Part shown: piece by piece, positions 12,401 to 27,400 of the stretch | How positions within the stretch are numbered: the stretch's first letter is position 1 | Layout of the letters: each line of letters begins with the position of its first letter | Assembly (NCBI GenBank): GCA_039707465.1 | Contig: CM077649.1 | Span: 15,352,501 to 15,416,500 of the forward strand | Source of the DNA: Rhabdophis nuchalis | Taxonomy: Eukaryota > Chordata > Lepidosauria > Squamata > Natricidae | Direction of reading: 5' to 3' | Length of the DNA stretch: 64,000 nucleotides | Made by a program: the position numbers and the translations under genes | Notes under the pieces: model-generated | What the model saw: only the letters and a program-made list of their open reading frames with translations | What the model was told of the DNA's origin: nothing | Databases searched by the model: none

Positions 12401-15400
12401 TCCAAGAAATTGCCTTTCATGATTTTTGTGTGCTTCTCTGATTTCTACTGAGACCATCAGGAATTAAGGGTCCTGAGTACTATGCCAAAGTGATACTTCT
12501 GTAGGTAAGACACCATATGAGAAAGTAATAGCAAAGTAGCCAAAATTATTTCTGTCTTTGTTTAAATCATGTAGTTTATCTAAGCGGTTAAACCATAAAT
12601 CACTGTATGTCAAAAATCACTGGATTGTATCTATCATAACTGAGAATAGGTGATAGTAAAGTAGTAAATATGAAGGTAATGTGTTGAATGGAGATAAAAA
12701 TAACAAAACAATGTATTGAGTATGTAGCTTTCAGATTAGTTGCTGTTTTAAAGGAACACAAATGTCTTGAATGTCTATGGAGATTCTCAGTCATCCAGGT
12801 CATGGTTGTCCCAAAGGTGCTTTTTCAAAAGGCAACTGGACTTTTTTCTTTCTTTTTCTTGAAGATATTTTGCCTCTCATCCAAGAGCTGTTGCCTTTTG
12901 AAAAAGCACCTTTGAACAATAGCCTTTAAATAGCAGATATGTGCTATTGTACTATGAAACTACAGTTTTCCTGTGTCAGAAAACTCTTCCCACAATTAAT
13001 TAATCTTGTTTTATTTTTTTTAATAAAACAGAAGAAATCATAAAAGTTAATTGAAAAGAAAAATGCAATTACAGAAAGATAAAATTAAAAAAATAATCAT
13101 CTTGGAGATCCTACAAGATTCTTTGTATAAAAAGTTGTGATTGTAGCAACTTACATAACAAGTTAAAAAAAACAAATTTGTAATAGATATAAGGAATGTG
13201 CTTTGTCTCCTGAAAGCAACCTTGTCATTGTTAGGATTGTTTCTTGCTGTACATCCCCACCCCCATTTGTATATATTGTAACTTATACTGTGCTTTTGGA
13301 TATAAACATGTGCACTCTTGACCTTTAGGTTGGAGTCAATGAAAGAATTTCACAAAGCGAATCAACAACACGACGAGAGACATCAGCAAAACCGTGATGA
13401 TTCTACCAAGACAATTGAAAGATTAGAAGGGTCTTCTGGGGGTATTGGTGAACGGTATAAATTTCTGCAAGAAATGCGAGGGTATGTCCAAGACTTGCTT
13501 GAGTGTTTCAGTGAAAAGGTAAGAATGCAAAATATATCCCATCTTTTTCAGTAACGAAGTTTACTCTGTGCTCAAACATGTTGTCTTATACATGCCAGTG
13601 AAAGCACATGTTTGAAGATTTGGCTTTAAAGGTGGTAAAAAAGCATAGTAAGTTAACTTTTGGAATAGTTCTTGAAACAGAAGATAAGCTTTTGATACCA
13701 GCTTTATAATTCTTAGAAAATATCTTCTTCCAGAAAACCACTGTGATTCACAATTATGCTCCAATACTTTTTAAATTACATTTTGCAGTTTTTAAGGCAT
13801 TACAAGATAATTACAGGAAAACATTGGATCCAAATAAATGATGTTTACACCAATCATTTACAATTAGAATTAGCTAAGAACATTAAAACCAGCCCAACTT
13901 CAGTTTCATGCCAATTTCATATGTTGGTTTCTAAGGAGAGTTATAGATTATAAAATATACCATTGTTCTATGCCTCTTGTTCTGAAGCCTGGCCCTTTGT
14001 GTCAAATACCATTTGATACAAAAACTTGATTACATCCAGTTTAGTATGTATTTGTAATGTTTAATTGATATTGTGGTTGTTGAAGGATGCCTATTTGTCG
14101 AAGTTTACAACTATTTGCATAATGTGTAAGTCCTATTACATATCATTTACTTCTGCATAAATAGGCAAAGGCTTGCACTGTAAGCTTAAAGCTTTAAAAA
14201 AGCCCAAAAACTAAATTAAATGTATTTTTAAAGAAGTCTTGCTCTGGAGATAATTGGAGCTTGATTAAAAATTTGAGCTGTCTATGCAGAGTCCTACCTA
14301 ATACCATGTGCACTATAAAGTGTATAATATATAATATATATTACACACACACACACACACACAAACGTTCACGTGATGGAATAAGTAATTATATAGGTAA
14401 TCCTTGATTTACAAATTGTCAAAGTTATGGGGAACCCCCCCCCCCAAAAGCTAGTTTGACTCGGTCCCAAAGTTATGGCCACTGAATTATCCCCACAGTT
14501 GTTTGCCTTTATAACCAATCACAGGGATGCTGTAGTGCTCCCTTGTCTTATTTCCCCTCCATCTCTCACGTCTGGGTGCCACAGACCTTGGGCCTGCTTC
14601 CTACCCAACGGGGCCTCACACTCTCTTGTTCACCTTTCAGACGATTCCAGAGCCCAGTTTAGGGAAGGAGGACAGGCTGCTATGTTGTTGGAACAGTGCA
14701 GAGCTCATGTTGGAAAGCTTTGTTGCTGGGCCACGCAGTGCAATCCTGGAAGCAGACATCATTTTCTGAGTAGTTGCATTGAATTATGGCTGCTCAGGAA
14801 ACGTCCGCTTTTGGGATTGCGTTTTATGGACTAGCAATGGAATGGCTTGCCCTTCTTCCCTATCCTGAAATCCAGAGGTCTTCTAGAGGTGAATATGTGA
14901 TGGTAACACAGGGAGGAGGAGGGTATGAGGCCCAGGGGGGTGGGAAGCAAGTCCAAGGCCTAAGGGGACCCCAGGGGCAGGAAGCAGAACACTGGGTTCC
15001 TAGGGATGGGGGAAGCCTTAGAGGCCTGAGACAGGGCTTGTACTAGGTATCCCAAGGCTTCCTTGGGGCCTCTGAGGCACCCCATGGTCTGCTTAATGAC
15101 CCACACATTTGTTTTAACAATTGCATTAGGGAGAGCAGGGATGGGGTTGTAAATGAGGCAATCGCATTCATTGAACGGTTTCATGACATCAGTTGTAATG
15201 GGCAGGTTCCATTACAGTCATGAATCAAGGACTAGCTGCTGGTCCTCTCATCTTTATTATACAAAAAGTATAATATATATTATACTTTAGTATATATTGT
15301 TTCAGTTCTTTTCTGCTAGTACAAAATGGAAAACAGTTTTTATCTTTGTGTGTCAGATCTAATACTCTGATTTTCTTTGTGTGAATTACTTCACAGTTAT

Positions 15401-18400
15401 TTTCACAATTCCCTACTGGGAATGCTTGCACTACTAAATACCTGTGCAATTGCTAGCTGAACATGTAACTGCTACTGGAAGATTTCTTTATACTTAGTTT
15501 TAAATTGAGTACTATTTACTGTAATTTGATTATGTGTTATGGCAGCATACTGTTTATACTGCTAAATACAAACATTTTTATTTCAATAATACACAATCAA
15601 AATGAATAAGAATTTTTAACTTTTATCTCTGTGTATTAAATATATTTTTTCCAGTTGAAATTTAATATCTTGGTTATGTGCATGGACAATACAGTCTGAT
15701 GTTTATATTGAGGCGGAATATATATCAATGAAATATTTAAATCACAACAGGCTTAACAATAACATTAGAGAGTAAAATCCATTATAATAAAATAAAAACA
15801 TTTCTTAGATGCCATGGCTTCGACATAAGCATACAACTTGCAAATCATTTCTCTTTAGTCCAAAAATGGGAGATGAGGTCCCCCCCCCCCCCGTCCCCCC
15901 CAAATTTCCATGATTTCTCTTTTCTTACTTCCATTGGAGAAGACTTTTGGGAGATTGAGAAAGAAAGAAAGGAGACAAATACTCTGTTAATGAAAAATAA
16001 ATGCATCTGTAATGTAATTTATAAGATTGGTTTAGAAAGTAAAATCATTCATACAGCAGGAGCCAAAATAAAAACAAAGCAAAGAAAATTTGAGCAGGCA
16101 GATCTGGTGGGGTTTTTTTCCTTACCAGATACTCAGTATACATTGATGTCTCTGTTTGAACTTATATGATTGTGGTATATTATAAACATTACAATCAGCA
16201 GGAAAATCAGCAGGATTATCTAATTTTGCCCTCACAGCTATCCACATCCAGATTTATATTAATTTTACAATTATTAGTCTGCAGATTATGGATTTTTAAA
16301 GAATTCTTTTGCTGTAATTTAAGTTTCAAATCTTTCCAGAAAATCAGAAAGAGTGTGTGCATAGTTAAATTACCTTCTATTGGAGCATCTGCTAAACAAA
16401 CATATTGTAATTATCAGCAGAATTTACACTGATCCTGAAAAATATGTATGACTCAGACTATTTCAGTAATACCATTCTTAGATAAGTTCTTTATACAGCA
16501 CAACACTGTTGTGTATTATGGATTGTGAGGTGCATGTGGGATAGAATTTTCTCACAAAAAGAATTTCTGTAGGTAGAACAATAGTGGGTTATGCATCAAT
16601 TGTCCTATTCTCTTTTTTTGTGTTTTCACGTGTTTTCACATGTTTCTTCTTTCTTGGATTGGCAAAATTCAAATTGAAAGGCAAGGAGGGAAAATCTGAA
16701 ATTATTTTTGAATATTAAGTCTTATTCACACCAAATCAACAAGGGTAACATTTGTGAAAATATAAAGTATACCCACGTGGTTTGGATTTTTTGATAACCT
16801 GTTTTAGCAGATCATATTTTGGTTCCTACTGACAACATAGATAAGAATAGACTTCTAGTACTAAAATACTATTACAAGAACAGTGAAATCCTGGGATCTA
16901 GTGTGAACACTAGATTTGGCAGACACGTTTTGATTGATTGTAAGTGCTCTTTTGGCATTTTGCACTTAACTCAGATTTCTGGTTTCTTAAAAATATTTTC
17001 ACTGGTTCACAACATATATTTCCTTTAAAAAAAAAGAAATTCACTAATGAAAAAAAGTTCTTGTCAGAGTAAGAAATTTTCTTGTTTTCAAATTCATATT
17101 TTACCCATTTTCTTTGGGTAAAAAGTTGTCTGCTGCTTCCTCTTACAACAAAATCCTTGAGTGTTAATAGCTTAACTAGCTTTCTGAATCTTGGTATCAT
17201 ACTCCATATTATAATATAAACAGCATTATTAATATATCAGTTAACATTGTTGTAACCATTTAAAAATATTGGTTGGGTTAAATTGGTAGAAGAGGAGAAA
17301 TAGAGGACAGATTCAAATAACAACAAATGGGCGTATAAAATTTTAAATGTAGCTGTCTGAACATTGAAGAGTATTTTTTCCCTATAAAAACTTACAGAAA
17401 TAAATTCTAATTTTCTTAGCATCACTGGCAATTTAAAAAAAAACTAAGAATCTCACATTTTCCCCATCTCTCCTTTTATTTTTTAAGTTCTATTATTGAA
17501 ACTTCATTTCAATATAAGAAACTTTTTTTTCAGACCAGTACATAGGAATATCTGTTTCTAAATAACTTTGACTAAAAGAAATATCTTTCAAATAAATATG
17601 TTCAGATCCAGGTATTAGATTACAGTCATGTCACATTTAAGTAAACTCTTCCTTCAGTAGTCCCTGAAAACTGCTGATAGACATCCATGCATTTTTTTGG
17701 AACATTAGAGATGTGATTTGCCTTTTCTTTCTCCTGGGAATTCTTTTTTTTTATTTCCCAGTGTCCTCTACAATCTTTAGGATATCATGTTGGTCTCCTA
17801 TTCAAGTACTAACTACCTACCCATCCCTGATTAGCCTTTTGAAGATCAGCTATGAGCAGATATGTTTCCAGGAATGGTGTTTTGCGAGAGAAGACCAGGG
17901 AAGTGACAGAATTGACAGATCCCATTGCTCAATTTGAGGCCCTGAAACCTGACAGGAGACATTTCAGAGTATTTGGAAATCCCAACAGGCTTCTATAATG
18001 GTTTTTTGTTTTAAAATCATGAAAAAGCTTCTAAGAGACTTACATTTTATTGTGGTTTGCAATCTACTTAGTCATCTAAAAATAATCTGTCCATTTTTAC
18101 ATAAAGAAGCCTTGGAAACAGTGTTTTTTCTTTCTTTCAGACTATTCCAAATTAACCATTGTTCCAATGTGGCAGATATTGAGGGCAAGCTAATGAAATT
18201 GTGTGGCAGCTTTATAACTTTTCTGTATTTTTTTTTGTACAGGCTTGATAATTTGCTTCTAGTTAGGGAGGTTTAGTTTTGTTCTTTACTATTAAATATT
18301 CAGTAATTAAAAGTTAATAGTAAACTGAAAGTGCAGCAGTACACTTTGGAATAGTGTGGCATCCCATACAATTAAACACTTGAAAATATTTTTATTACGA

Positions 18401-21400
18401 AGTATTATATTTTTACAGGTGCTCCTGATTAACGAACTTGAAACCGCAATGCACCAGCTGTACAAACAGCGCGCCTCCCGCCTTGTCCAAAGACGACAAG
18501 ATGATATTAAAGATGAATCTTCGGAGTTTTCAAGCCATTCAAGTCAGTCCATCTTGAAGGTTTTTATTATTCATTAAACAACCTTGTTTACATAGTTCAG
18601 TTATAATATAAAGTGAAATTTCAAAGTATGTCTTGGTTTAAATCTGATAAAAGACAATCAGATTAGAGAAATCTAGCTCATACTTTTAAAGTAATTTTCC
18701 CAGACTTTTGCCATGGCTAAAATAGGAAAAATTATTTACGTTAGTAACTTATGTGACAATATACCATCTTACTCACTCCCCAAAAGTATTTCACAGAAAG
18801 TTATCTGAACCTGAAAATGATTAAGGCTATTCTGCTAGCAGTTTTCGTTTCAGTAATACTGGTTTCTGATGCTTTAAAACAAACACAAAAGGTACAGTTT
18901 GTCATATCTTCCTATTTTTAAACATTAGTGCTAACCTGTTTTGTTTTAAATAAATTCATTTTACACAATTTTACTTGGACTAATTTATAAAATAAATGCT
19001 GCAAAATTTCTATTAAAAATAAACATAACCTCTTCTATGAAATCTCATGCTTTCAGTGGTAGATTCATCCAAGAATCCTCCCACATTTCAAACATTTTAT
19101 TGCTTTCACACATGACAAACATCAGATATCAAGTTGTATTCTGTTTCGATACTAATTGTCTTAACTTCAGCTGAAAATGTATTAATTCCTGTTGCTCATT
19201 AATGTTATTCAGCAGGATATGGAAAAATTATTCTTTATGAAAACAGCAGAACACTATTTAAAAAATACAAACATAGACTTAAAAAGTATTGTTAAATATT
19301 CCGCTTACCATTTAGAAGTTCTAAATGGTGTGATAAAACATTTAAAATTTTGCTGATAATATTGAAGAAAATCCAATATTTTTTAGTATCCATCAAAAAA
19401 TAAAATTCATTTGACACTATTTTTTCTATACAAGAATGGGTAAGAAGTAGTATAATCAAACTTAATAGATGTATGCACGTATGTTGACATTTGTTAAACA
19501 TCTTTGAAACTGCTATACACATGCACACACAAAATATTACTTTTCCTTACAAAAGATGCAGTTCTAATTTCAGTGTTTGTACTCTTACAGATAAAGCACT
19601 GATGGCACCAAACCTTGATTCTTTCGGGCGAGATAGAAACCTCTACCAAGAACATGTAAAAAGACGGACAGCAGAAAGGGAAGCTAGAAGGTACTAAAGC
19701 ATTATGAGAGTTTTAAAGGGTGATTCTTACGGTCTACTAATATTTGGAGAATGATACATTGTCCTTGATCATTGATCAACTCCCATCAGCTCTAGACAAC
19801 ATAGAAGTTTCACAATACAATACAATACAATAGCAGAGTTGGAAGGGACCTTGTAGGTCTTCTAGTCCAACCCCCTGCGTGGGCAGGAACCTTATACCAT
19901 TTCAGACAAATGGCTATCTAACAACTTTTTAAAGACTTCCAGGATTGGGGCATTCACAACTTCTGGAGGCAAGCTGTTCCAGAGGTTAATTGTTCTAACT
20001 GTCAGGAAATTTCTCCTTAGTTCTTAGTACAAGATAGGAAGGGCTGCAGATTCTTCTCCATTATAGTATACAATACATTTGGGTGTATAACTATTCCAAA
20101 TGGTAACTTTCTTTTAAAATAATTTCCCTTTTGAATTTGCAAAATGGGAGATAATTGCACAAGCAAAAATATATGTCAATAGCCTTTTAGTTGTAATGTT
20201 TGGATCATGCACAGAATAGTAGTGAAGCAGTTGCTAGGGATGGAAAATTATAGGCTAGCATATGAACAATCTCAGACTAAAAGAAAAGGGGGAAATAATA
20301 AAATATTCAAGGTTTATCATTGCCTAACAAGAACATATAATATTTTTGTGAGCCTTTGATTGATATCCAAGAGCCACACTTCAGAATACTAGAATAAAGA
20401 ATTAGACAGAATAATGTCAAAATTATTCTTTACAAATCTGGAATAGCTTTACAAATCTGATGTGGCTACAAAGGTTTTGGCTGAAGATTGTATATTCCAT
20501 TACACTTTGTGGTGGGCGGGTTAAATATATTTCTGCTTCAAATGAAAACGGTAAGGCATATTTGCCCATACAATATTATGCATCCTTTGTTACTAGGAAG
20601 TTACTTCAATTCAGCAACCTCTCCTTTATTCTTTGTAACAGAGCTCGTCGTAGACTTGCCAGAGAGCAGTCTGGGAAAATGGCTGATCACCTTGAGGGTC
20701 TTTCTAGTGATGATGAAGAAACTTCAACAGACACAACAAACTTCAACATGGAACGAGGTTAGACGATTCATCTTAATGATAGAAATAGTAATTTTTAAAA
20801 CATGGTATTTTATAGACCAGGGGTCCCCAACCTTTGCAACTTTAAGTCTGAAGGACTTCAGCTCCCAGACTTCTCCAGCCAGCAAAGGGAGCTGAAGTCC
20901 TTCAGACTTAAAGTTGCAAAGGTTGGGGACCCCTGTTATAGACAACATAATGGCATGGTATAATATAAGGTATGAAGGGAAAAATTAAATTCTAGTTTAT
21001 TATTATTTTCGCTTTGGATTGAGATAATAGTGTTCTTGACTTGCTGAAATATATGATAGTGTAGGATCTGCTTTTATTCTCTTTCATAAGTGACCATTAT
21101 AGGGAGGTCACTTATGAAAGAGTGTAGCGCTAAAAGTATTCATTCCTCTTGGGAGTAGCAAAAAACAGACTTATTGAAAAGTACCTTTCTTCTTTTCATT
21201 CTCTTAATTAAGTTCAAATTGTTCTGAGTGACTATAAGAAAAGTAATAACAGGATATCCTTAGGCCTTCTTTGGAATTTATTACATATTAAAAATAGGAT
21301 ACATCATTTGTTAAAAATATATTTGCTTAGCGAGGGAACTTAGTTAGAACCTTGCTTCCATGAGATAATCTTTCAGATCATTATATCATAATTGTTTGAC

Positions 21401-24400
21401 AAGTAGTCATCCATACAAAATAAATCACAAGATCTGTTCCCAAATTTAAGCAGGCAGGTTAAATATTTGTTTAAAACCAGCTGGGAAACACCCCCCCCCC
21501 TCCCCATATAATTAAATATATAGAGAAGTTAGAATAAAGCATTTAAATTGTTAAGAATCTTTTGTTACATTTGCCTTACTTGTTTGATTGGTAATGAGGA
21601 TTTGTTCAATTTATAGAGCTGACTGGGTGACTTCCAATTCAAACATAGATAATGCCAAAACAAAAGCAACCATGCAAACAATGCAAAACAAAAATATGGA
21701 ACGCTTCATGAATTTGATATAGTTAGTATATTAGAGTATAGAAACATAACCTATAATAAACTAGAAAACAGGAGATGAACTTTTAAAAACAAATTATTAT
21801 TTTTTCAATCCTAGATCGCATTTTGAAAGAGTCCAGCAAAGTTTTTGAGGATGTATTAGAAAACTTTTCCTCCATTGACTATATTAAGTCACAATTTGAA
21901 GCCTGGCGTTCTAAGTATTTGTCTTCATATAAGGATGCTTATATTGGCCTTTGCTTACCCAAGCTGTTAAATCCTTTAATAAGACTTCAGTTACTTACCT
22001 GGAATCCTTTGGAGGTAAGAGCAAGTTAAAAGTCTGTTTAACAAGATAGAATATTAAGTATACATTAATATCATAATCATATGAAATGATTCTTAATTGA
22101 CAAGTTGTTTCTCTTGAGCATTAGCTTGGGCCTATAGTGTACATTTCCACTTTAATGTTGATGTACCATTTTTAAAGTATTTTGGTAGTTTAATTACTTG
22201 ATAAATGTCAAAGTGGTATGAGGTATAACATCTTAACAGGTTCATCAGTGTACTTTGAAAATATGGTATACAGAGATGTATATCAGGACAAGATTGGTAG
22301 CTTCTGATGTTTCTGATTTAGATATATTAACAAAACAGTTCAGGAAAGGGGTGTGTTTGGAAGACTTCTGGCCTTCCAGATAGTGCTAAATTACCGCAAG
22401 ATTCTGGTGTTATTTCTATGAACAAGTAATAGAGTCTACAAATAGAATTTGATGTGCTGACATTCAAGACATCCTGAGAGTGAAGCCCACAGCCAAAAGA
22501 TTTACATTGGTGAATTTATGGGGGTGTTTATACGTCTCAAGCTTAAACACACTTGATACATACAGCCTTTATTTTTAATAGGACAAATGCCAAGATTTTG
22601 AAAGTATGCTGTGGTTTGAATCCTTGCTATTTTATGGATGTGAAGAATACGATCAGGAAAAAGATGATGCTGATGTTTCACTGTTGCCTACTATTGTTGA
22701 AAGAGTGGTTTTACAAAAATTAACAGGTACTTTGTATAGTATTTAATTTAAAAAAAATGTTTCCCAAAGTAAAATTCAATTGAATTTTGAGAAGTACTAA
22801 TTTTTCTTCTTTGTTAGTGCTGGCTGAAACTGTATGGGACCCCTTTTCTACAACCCAAACATCCAGAATGATCGCTATTACCCAGAAACTAATTAATGGC
22901 TATCCTACAGTAGTACATGCAGAAAACAAAAATACACAGGTGACCAAAAAAAAAATATTGCTTAACTTTTTTGGATACATGACTTTCTATATATTTCTTC
23001 AATTATTAGTATTGAATTATAATTTTCATGATGCTTCTGTATCTTCAAAGTGGTATATGTGTGGTATAATGCTTAAGATACTGAATTGGGAGTAGGAAAA
23101 CACAGGTTCTAGTGCACACCCACACATGAAAACTCACTGGGTGATTTGGGCCAGTCCCTTTTAATAAAACCTGCACAGGGTGTTTGTTGGGAAATTAGAA
23201 ATCTGAGGAAGTGCTATGAAAAGCTGGCTGGAGAAGTCTGGGAGCTGAAGTCCTTCAGACTTAAAGTTGCAAAGGTTGGGGACCCCTGCGTTAAGGGACT
23301 CACGTGGTCATTAAGTGAATCTGGCTTCTTGACTTTGTTTCTTGGAAGCCTCCTGGCAAGGTCCAAAATGGTGATCACATAACCCTGGAACACTATAACT
23401 ATTGTAAATATATGCCAGTTGTCAATCAAACCAAACCCTAATCATGATTGTGGGAACAATGAGACAGTTGCATGTGTGAGGACGTTAAGTCACTTTTCAG
23501 CACTGTTGTAACTTGGAAGAGTTGTTAAACAAATGGTCATATGCTGAGGATTATTCGTAGTGAGAACTAGTGCCAGTCTTAGATGAGAACTTTACTAATT
23601 ACTTGTTTATAGTAACTTGTTGCTGAAAAAAGTTCCATGAACAATCTTAATGGAAAATACTGTTAAAACAAAGTAGGTTCTTAATTAGACTGATGTACAG
23701 CTAATGTGAAGAAGAATACTTGGTCTAGTTTGGACTAAAATGCATTATAAAAATACTGTTTTAACATAATTTATATTAACTTTCAGACATTACTCAAAGC
23801 CCTCTTACTTAGAATGAGGAGAACACTAGATGATGATGTGTTCATGCCACTTTATCCCAAAAGGTAAACTTTCTAGGCTAGTTTGCTCATTTTATTTCAG
23901 AATCATTTACCTTTATAATAATGTAACATGCTGGCAACTCTTCTATGCTTATTGAAACATCTGTTGTCTTTCAGTGTTTTAGAGAACAAGAACTCTGGAC
24001 CTTATTTGTTTTTCCAGCGCCAGTTTTGGTCTTCAGTTAAGGTAAACTAACAAAGAAATAAAACTAATCCAACTGATTTTCCCCCACATGGATGAGTTGA
24101 TTTGGTTAGTTTTGGAGTGCAGTGGTTTGGAACCCCATTATCTTTGACATCGTTTATTGCTATGAAATTTAGCTAATCTTTAGTGTGAATTGTACCAAAA
24201 GCATGTGATTCTCTAAAGCTATGCATGTGACCAAACCTTTCTGAATTGCATTTTCCCATCATATAGTGGAAAGAGCAATGAATCAATGTGGCATAGAGTT
24301 TTGAGAATATCGTATAGGCAAAGAAGATGGGGAAATGCATTCTATTTCAGGCATTTTATACCTGAAACATCAAAAACTAGATATAAAAGTATTCACATTC

Positions 24401-27400
24401 AAAATATACCAAATATAACCAGAAAGCAACAGTCACTTTTACAAAGTAGAAGATATGGCATTTGTAACTACTAGTACAGGGGTTCCCAAACTTGGCAACT
24501 TGAAGACTTGTGGAGTTCAACTCCCAGAATTCTCCAGCCAGCTGGCTGGAGAATTCTGGGAGTTGAAGTCCACAAGTCTTCAAGTTGCCAAGTTTGGGAA
24601 CCCCTGTATTAGTAGATAATGAATTTGTCTGTGGAAATCAGTTAGCAATTAGGTTGGTATTTCCTAATAGGAATAAATTACTGATTTAACCAGCCTACAT
24701 AATTTTATGATTGATCAAATTTATTACTATGTTTTGCTAGCAAATATTGATAAAAATTTCATGTTTTATAGCTGATCATTTCACACAAATGGGTTGTTAC
24801 TGGAAGAATTTTTTTAAAAATGGGACATAGTCAATTGAATGGTACCACATTGCTCTCTTTTTAGACAGTAAGCAGCTCTGAGAACTTTCTAATTGTGGCT
24901 GTTTGCTTTCAGAAATATTTCATTTAAATGTTTGTGTTAACTACAAATAATAGCAGCAAATATTGATACAGCTCTATTGCTTTGCTATTTATGTTATTTT
25001 TTTCTATTTCTATAGCTATTAGGAAACTTTCTGCAGTGGTATGGAATATTCTCCAACAAAACATTACAAGAATTATCAATAGATAGTTTGCTAAATAGAT
25101 ACATTCTTATGGCTTTCCAGAATTCTGAGTATGGAGATGACAGCATTAAGAAAGCTCAAAGTGTAAGTAAATATGTTTTAAATTGCACTTTATTTTTTAA
25201 AATTCCTCTTTTAGTGTATTGCCCATATATTCAGAGGCAATGTGTTATAATAGCTATAGCAGCAGGGATCTGACTATGTTGAAATATACATGTAACTATA
25301 GTTATTTCATCAATTAGCTCAGGTCTTGCTGTTCAGATTAAAATACAATAGTGAGCCCAGTACATCCTATTTTCTATCACTGGAAGAGAAGCAAAACAAA
25401 ACCAAAAAGGTGTAAACTTTTGTTTTATAACAACAACGTTGCTTCAATTTCCATTTCTATTCTAGCACTACTGTTAATGGGGCTGTGTGATGGCTCCGCA
25501 GTTAAGATGCTGACCTTGGTGGAAAACTGGCAACCAATGTTTGAGACCCAAGTGCCATGTGATAGGATGAGCTCCCGTTACTTTCCTCAGCTCCTGCCAA
25601 GAGGAAGTGGTACCTATTTATCTACTGGCATTTGCGTGCTTTCAAATTGCTAAAAAGTTCGAAAGCATGCAAATGTTGGTAGATAAATAGGTGCCACTTC
25701 AATGGGAAAGTAATAGCACTCTGTGACATCCTGCTGGTCACATGACTGCAGAAACGTCTTTGGACAGTACAGACTCAAAGGCCTTGAAAAGGAGATGAAC
25801 ACTGCCCTCTATAGTCGGCAATGAGTAACTGAGTAAAATCCGCAGGGACTCCTTTTCTGTTTTTTTGGTGTGTTTTTTTACTACAGTTAGTAGTACAAAC
25901 ACTAACATTAACATATTATGACTTCACAGCTATACTCCGCTGTTTATTCAAGTTTAGTTCCTAAATGACTTACAATAAGATCCACTTAAAGTTTCAATAC
26001 ACTAGCAATATATATAAATATTTGGGGCAGATGTCTGATCTTTGGCAATTGATAAACTAGTTCTTTTAGTGATAACAAAGAAAAAAAACAGTCTCTGCTC
26101 TTCTCCCACCCACCCACCCAATTATCTTTTGCATGGTTTGGAGGTATATAATGAATACAAGAAGAAAGCATCTAGGAGGCAAAAAAAGCATTGTATTCTT
26201 TGAAAAACCTCCCCAAATGACTCAAGATGATATTGACAAAGTTCAGTATCAAAATAGTCAAATTTCAGGTCCATGATTTTAGAAATGCTGAGTGGGAAGC
26301 AGAGAAGAGTGGAAAGTGAATATATTTTGCTTCAGTTTCTACTCTTATTTGGAGAAAGAATGAACAATTTTGTAGCTGAAAATGGCACTATGCTGTAAAA
26401 AATTCAGTAGTGCAGTTCCATACAGCCTGCAGTAAAATGGTCAGCTTTTCTTCTCCAATCCTCTAATGTAATGCTTTATTATACTGCAAATTACATGGAA
26501 ATCAGGTTACAATTAGTGTTTTTCTTCCTGTTCCCTATATATGAAAGATTTAATTAAATAATGAGAGGTGAACACTGAAGTTGACAATCTCAGTTTAAAA
26601 TAAGATGGCAGATACTGCTACAGACAAATATCGCACATTGTAGTTGGTCATATATTTTAAAATCTTGCCTTGTGTACTGTACAAACAACTAGATATTTTG
26701 ACTTTGTAATACTATTTTCTATACAGGATTGTTCTGTATTTTTAATTTTATTTTTAAAATAATCTTTTTCTAGGTAATTAACTGCTTCCCTAAACAATGG
26801 TTCACTAATCTTAAAGGAAATAAGACAGTATCTTATCTAGAAAATCTCTGTAGATATCTTGTTCACCTTGCTGATACAATATACAGAAATAGCATTGGAA
26901 GCTCTGATGTAGAGAAAAGAAATTCAAGGTACTCTACTTTAAATAATGTTTTGATGATTGGAGTCATTCTATAAAAGCAACAAGAATTTTTAAAATGTTT
27001 ATTTGTATCAGAAGCATCTCAATTAAAATAAGGCATACTATATGACATAAAATTTAAAATATAAAATACAAGATTAACATATGTACAAATTAAACAAGTT
27101 GTCTGGAAACTAGCAACATTAATTGTGTTCTGTAATGCTACCATGAGGTTCTCAAGTGTACACTGGTTGGAGCACAGAGGGCAGGTATACACACATGTTG
27201 TTTAATTAAACATTAAACATGTTTAATTATGTTGAAATAAATGAAGCTATTTCAATAATGGTGGAAGTTCTATAATTTGCAGCATCTAACTCAATATAAG
27301 GTAATTAAGGCAGCAACTACTTTGGCCAAATAGACATAGTTCCAGGCGCTCATTCCATCCAGACAATGGTGCAAGAATTTTTAATAACTTCTTGGTGTCA

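Noticed and set aside
14475..15046. Two open frames in GC-richer DNA
   Set aside because: No recognisable domain or splice context; they lie between inverted repeat ends of a probable DNA element.
25483..25570. Possible tRNA gene
   Set aside because: Head of a SINE; the B box is degenerate and the body continues into repeat sequence with no tRNA fold seen.
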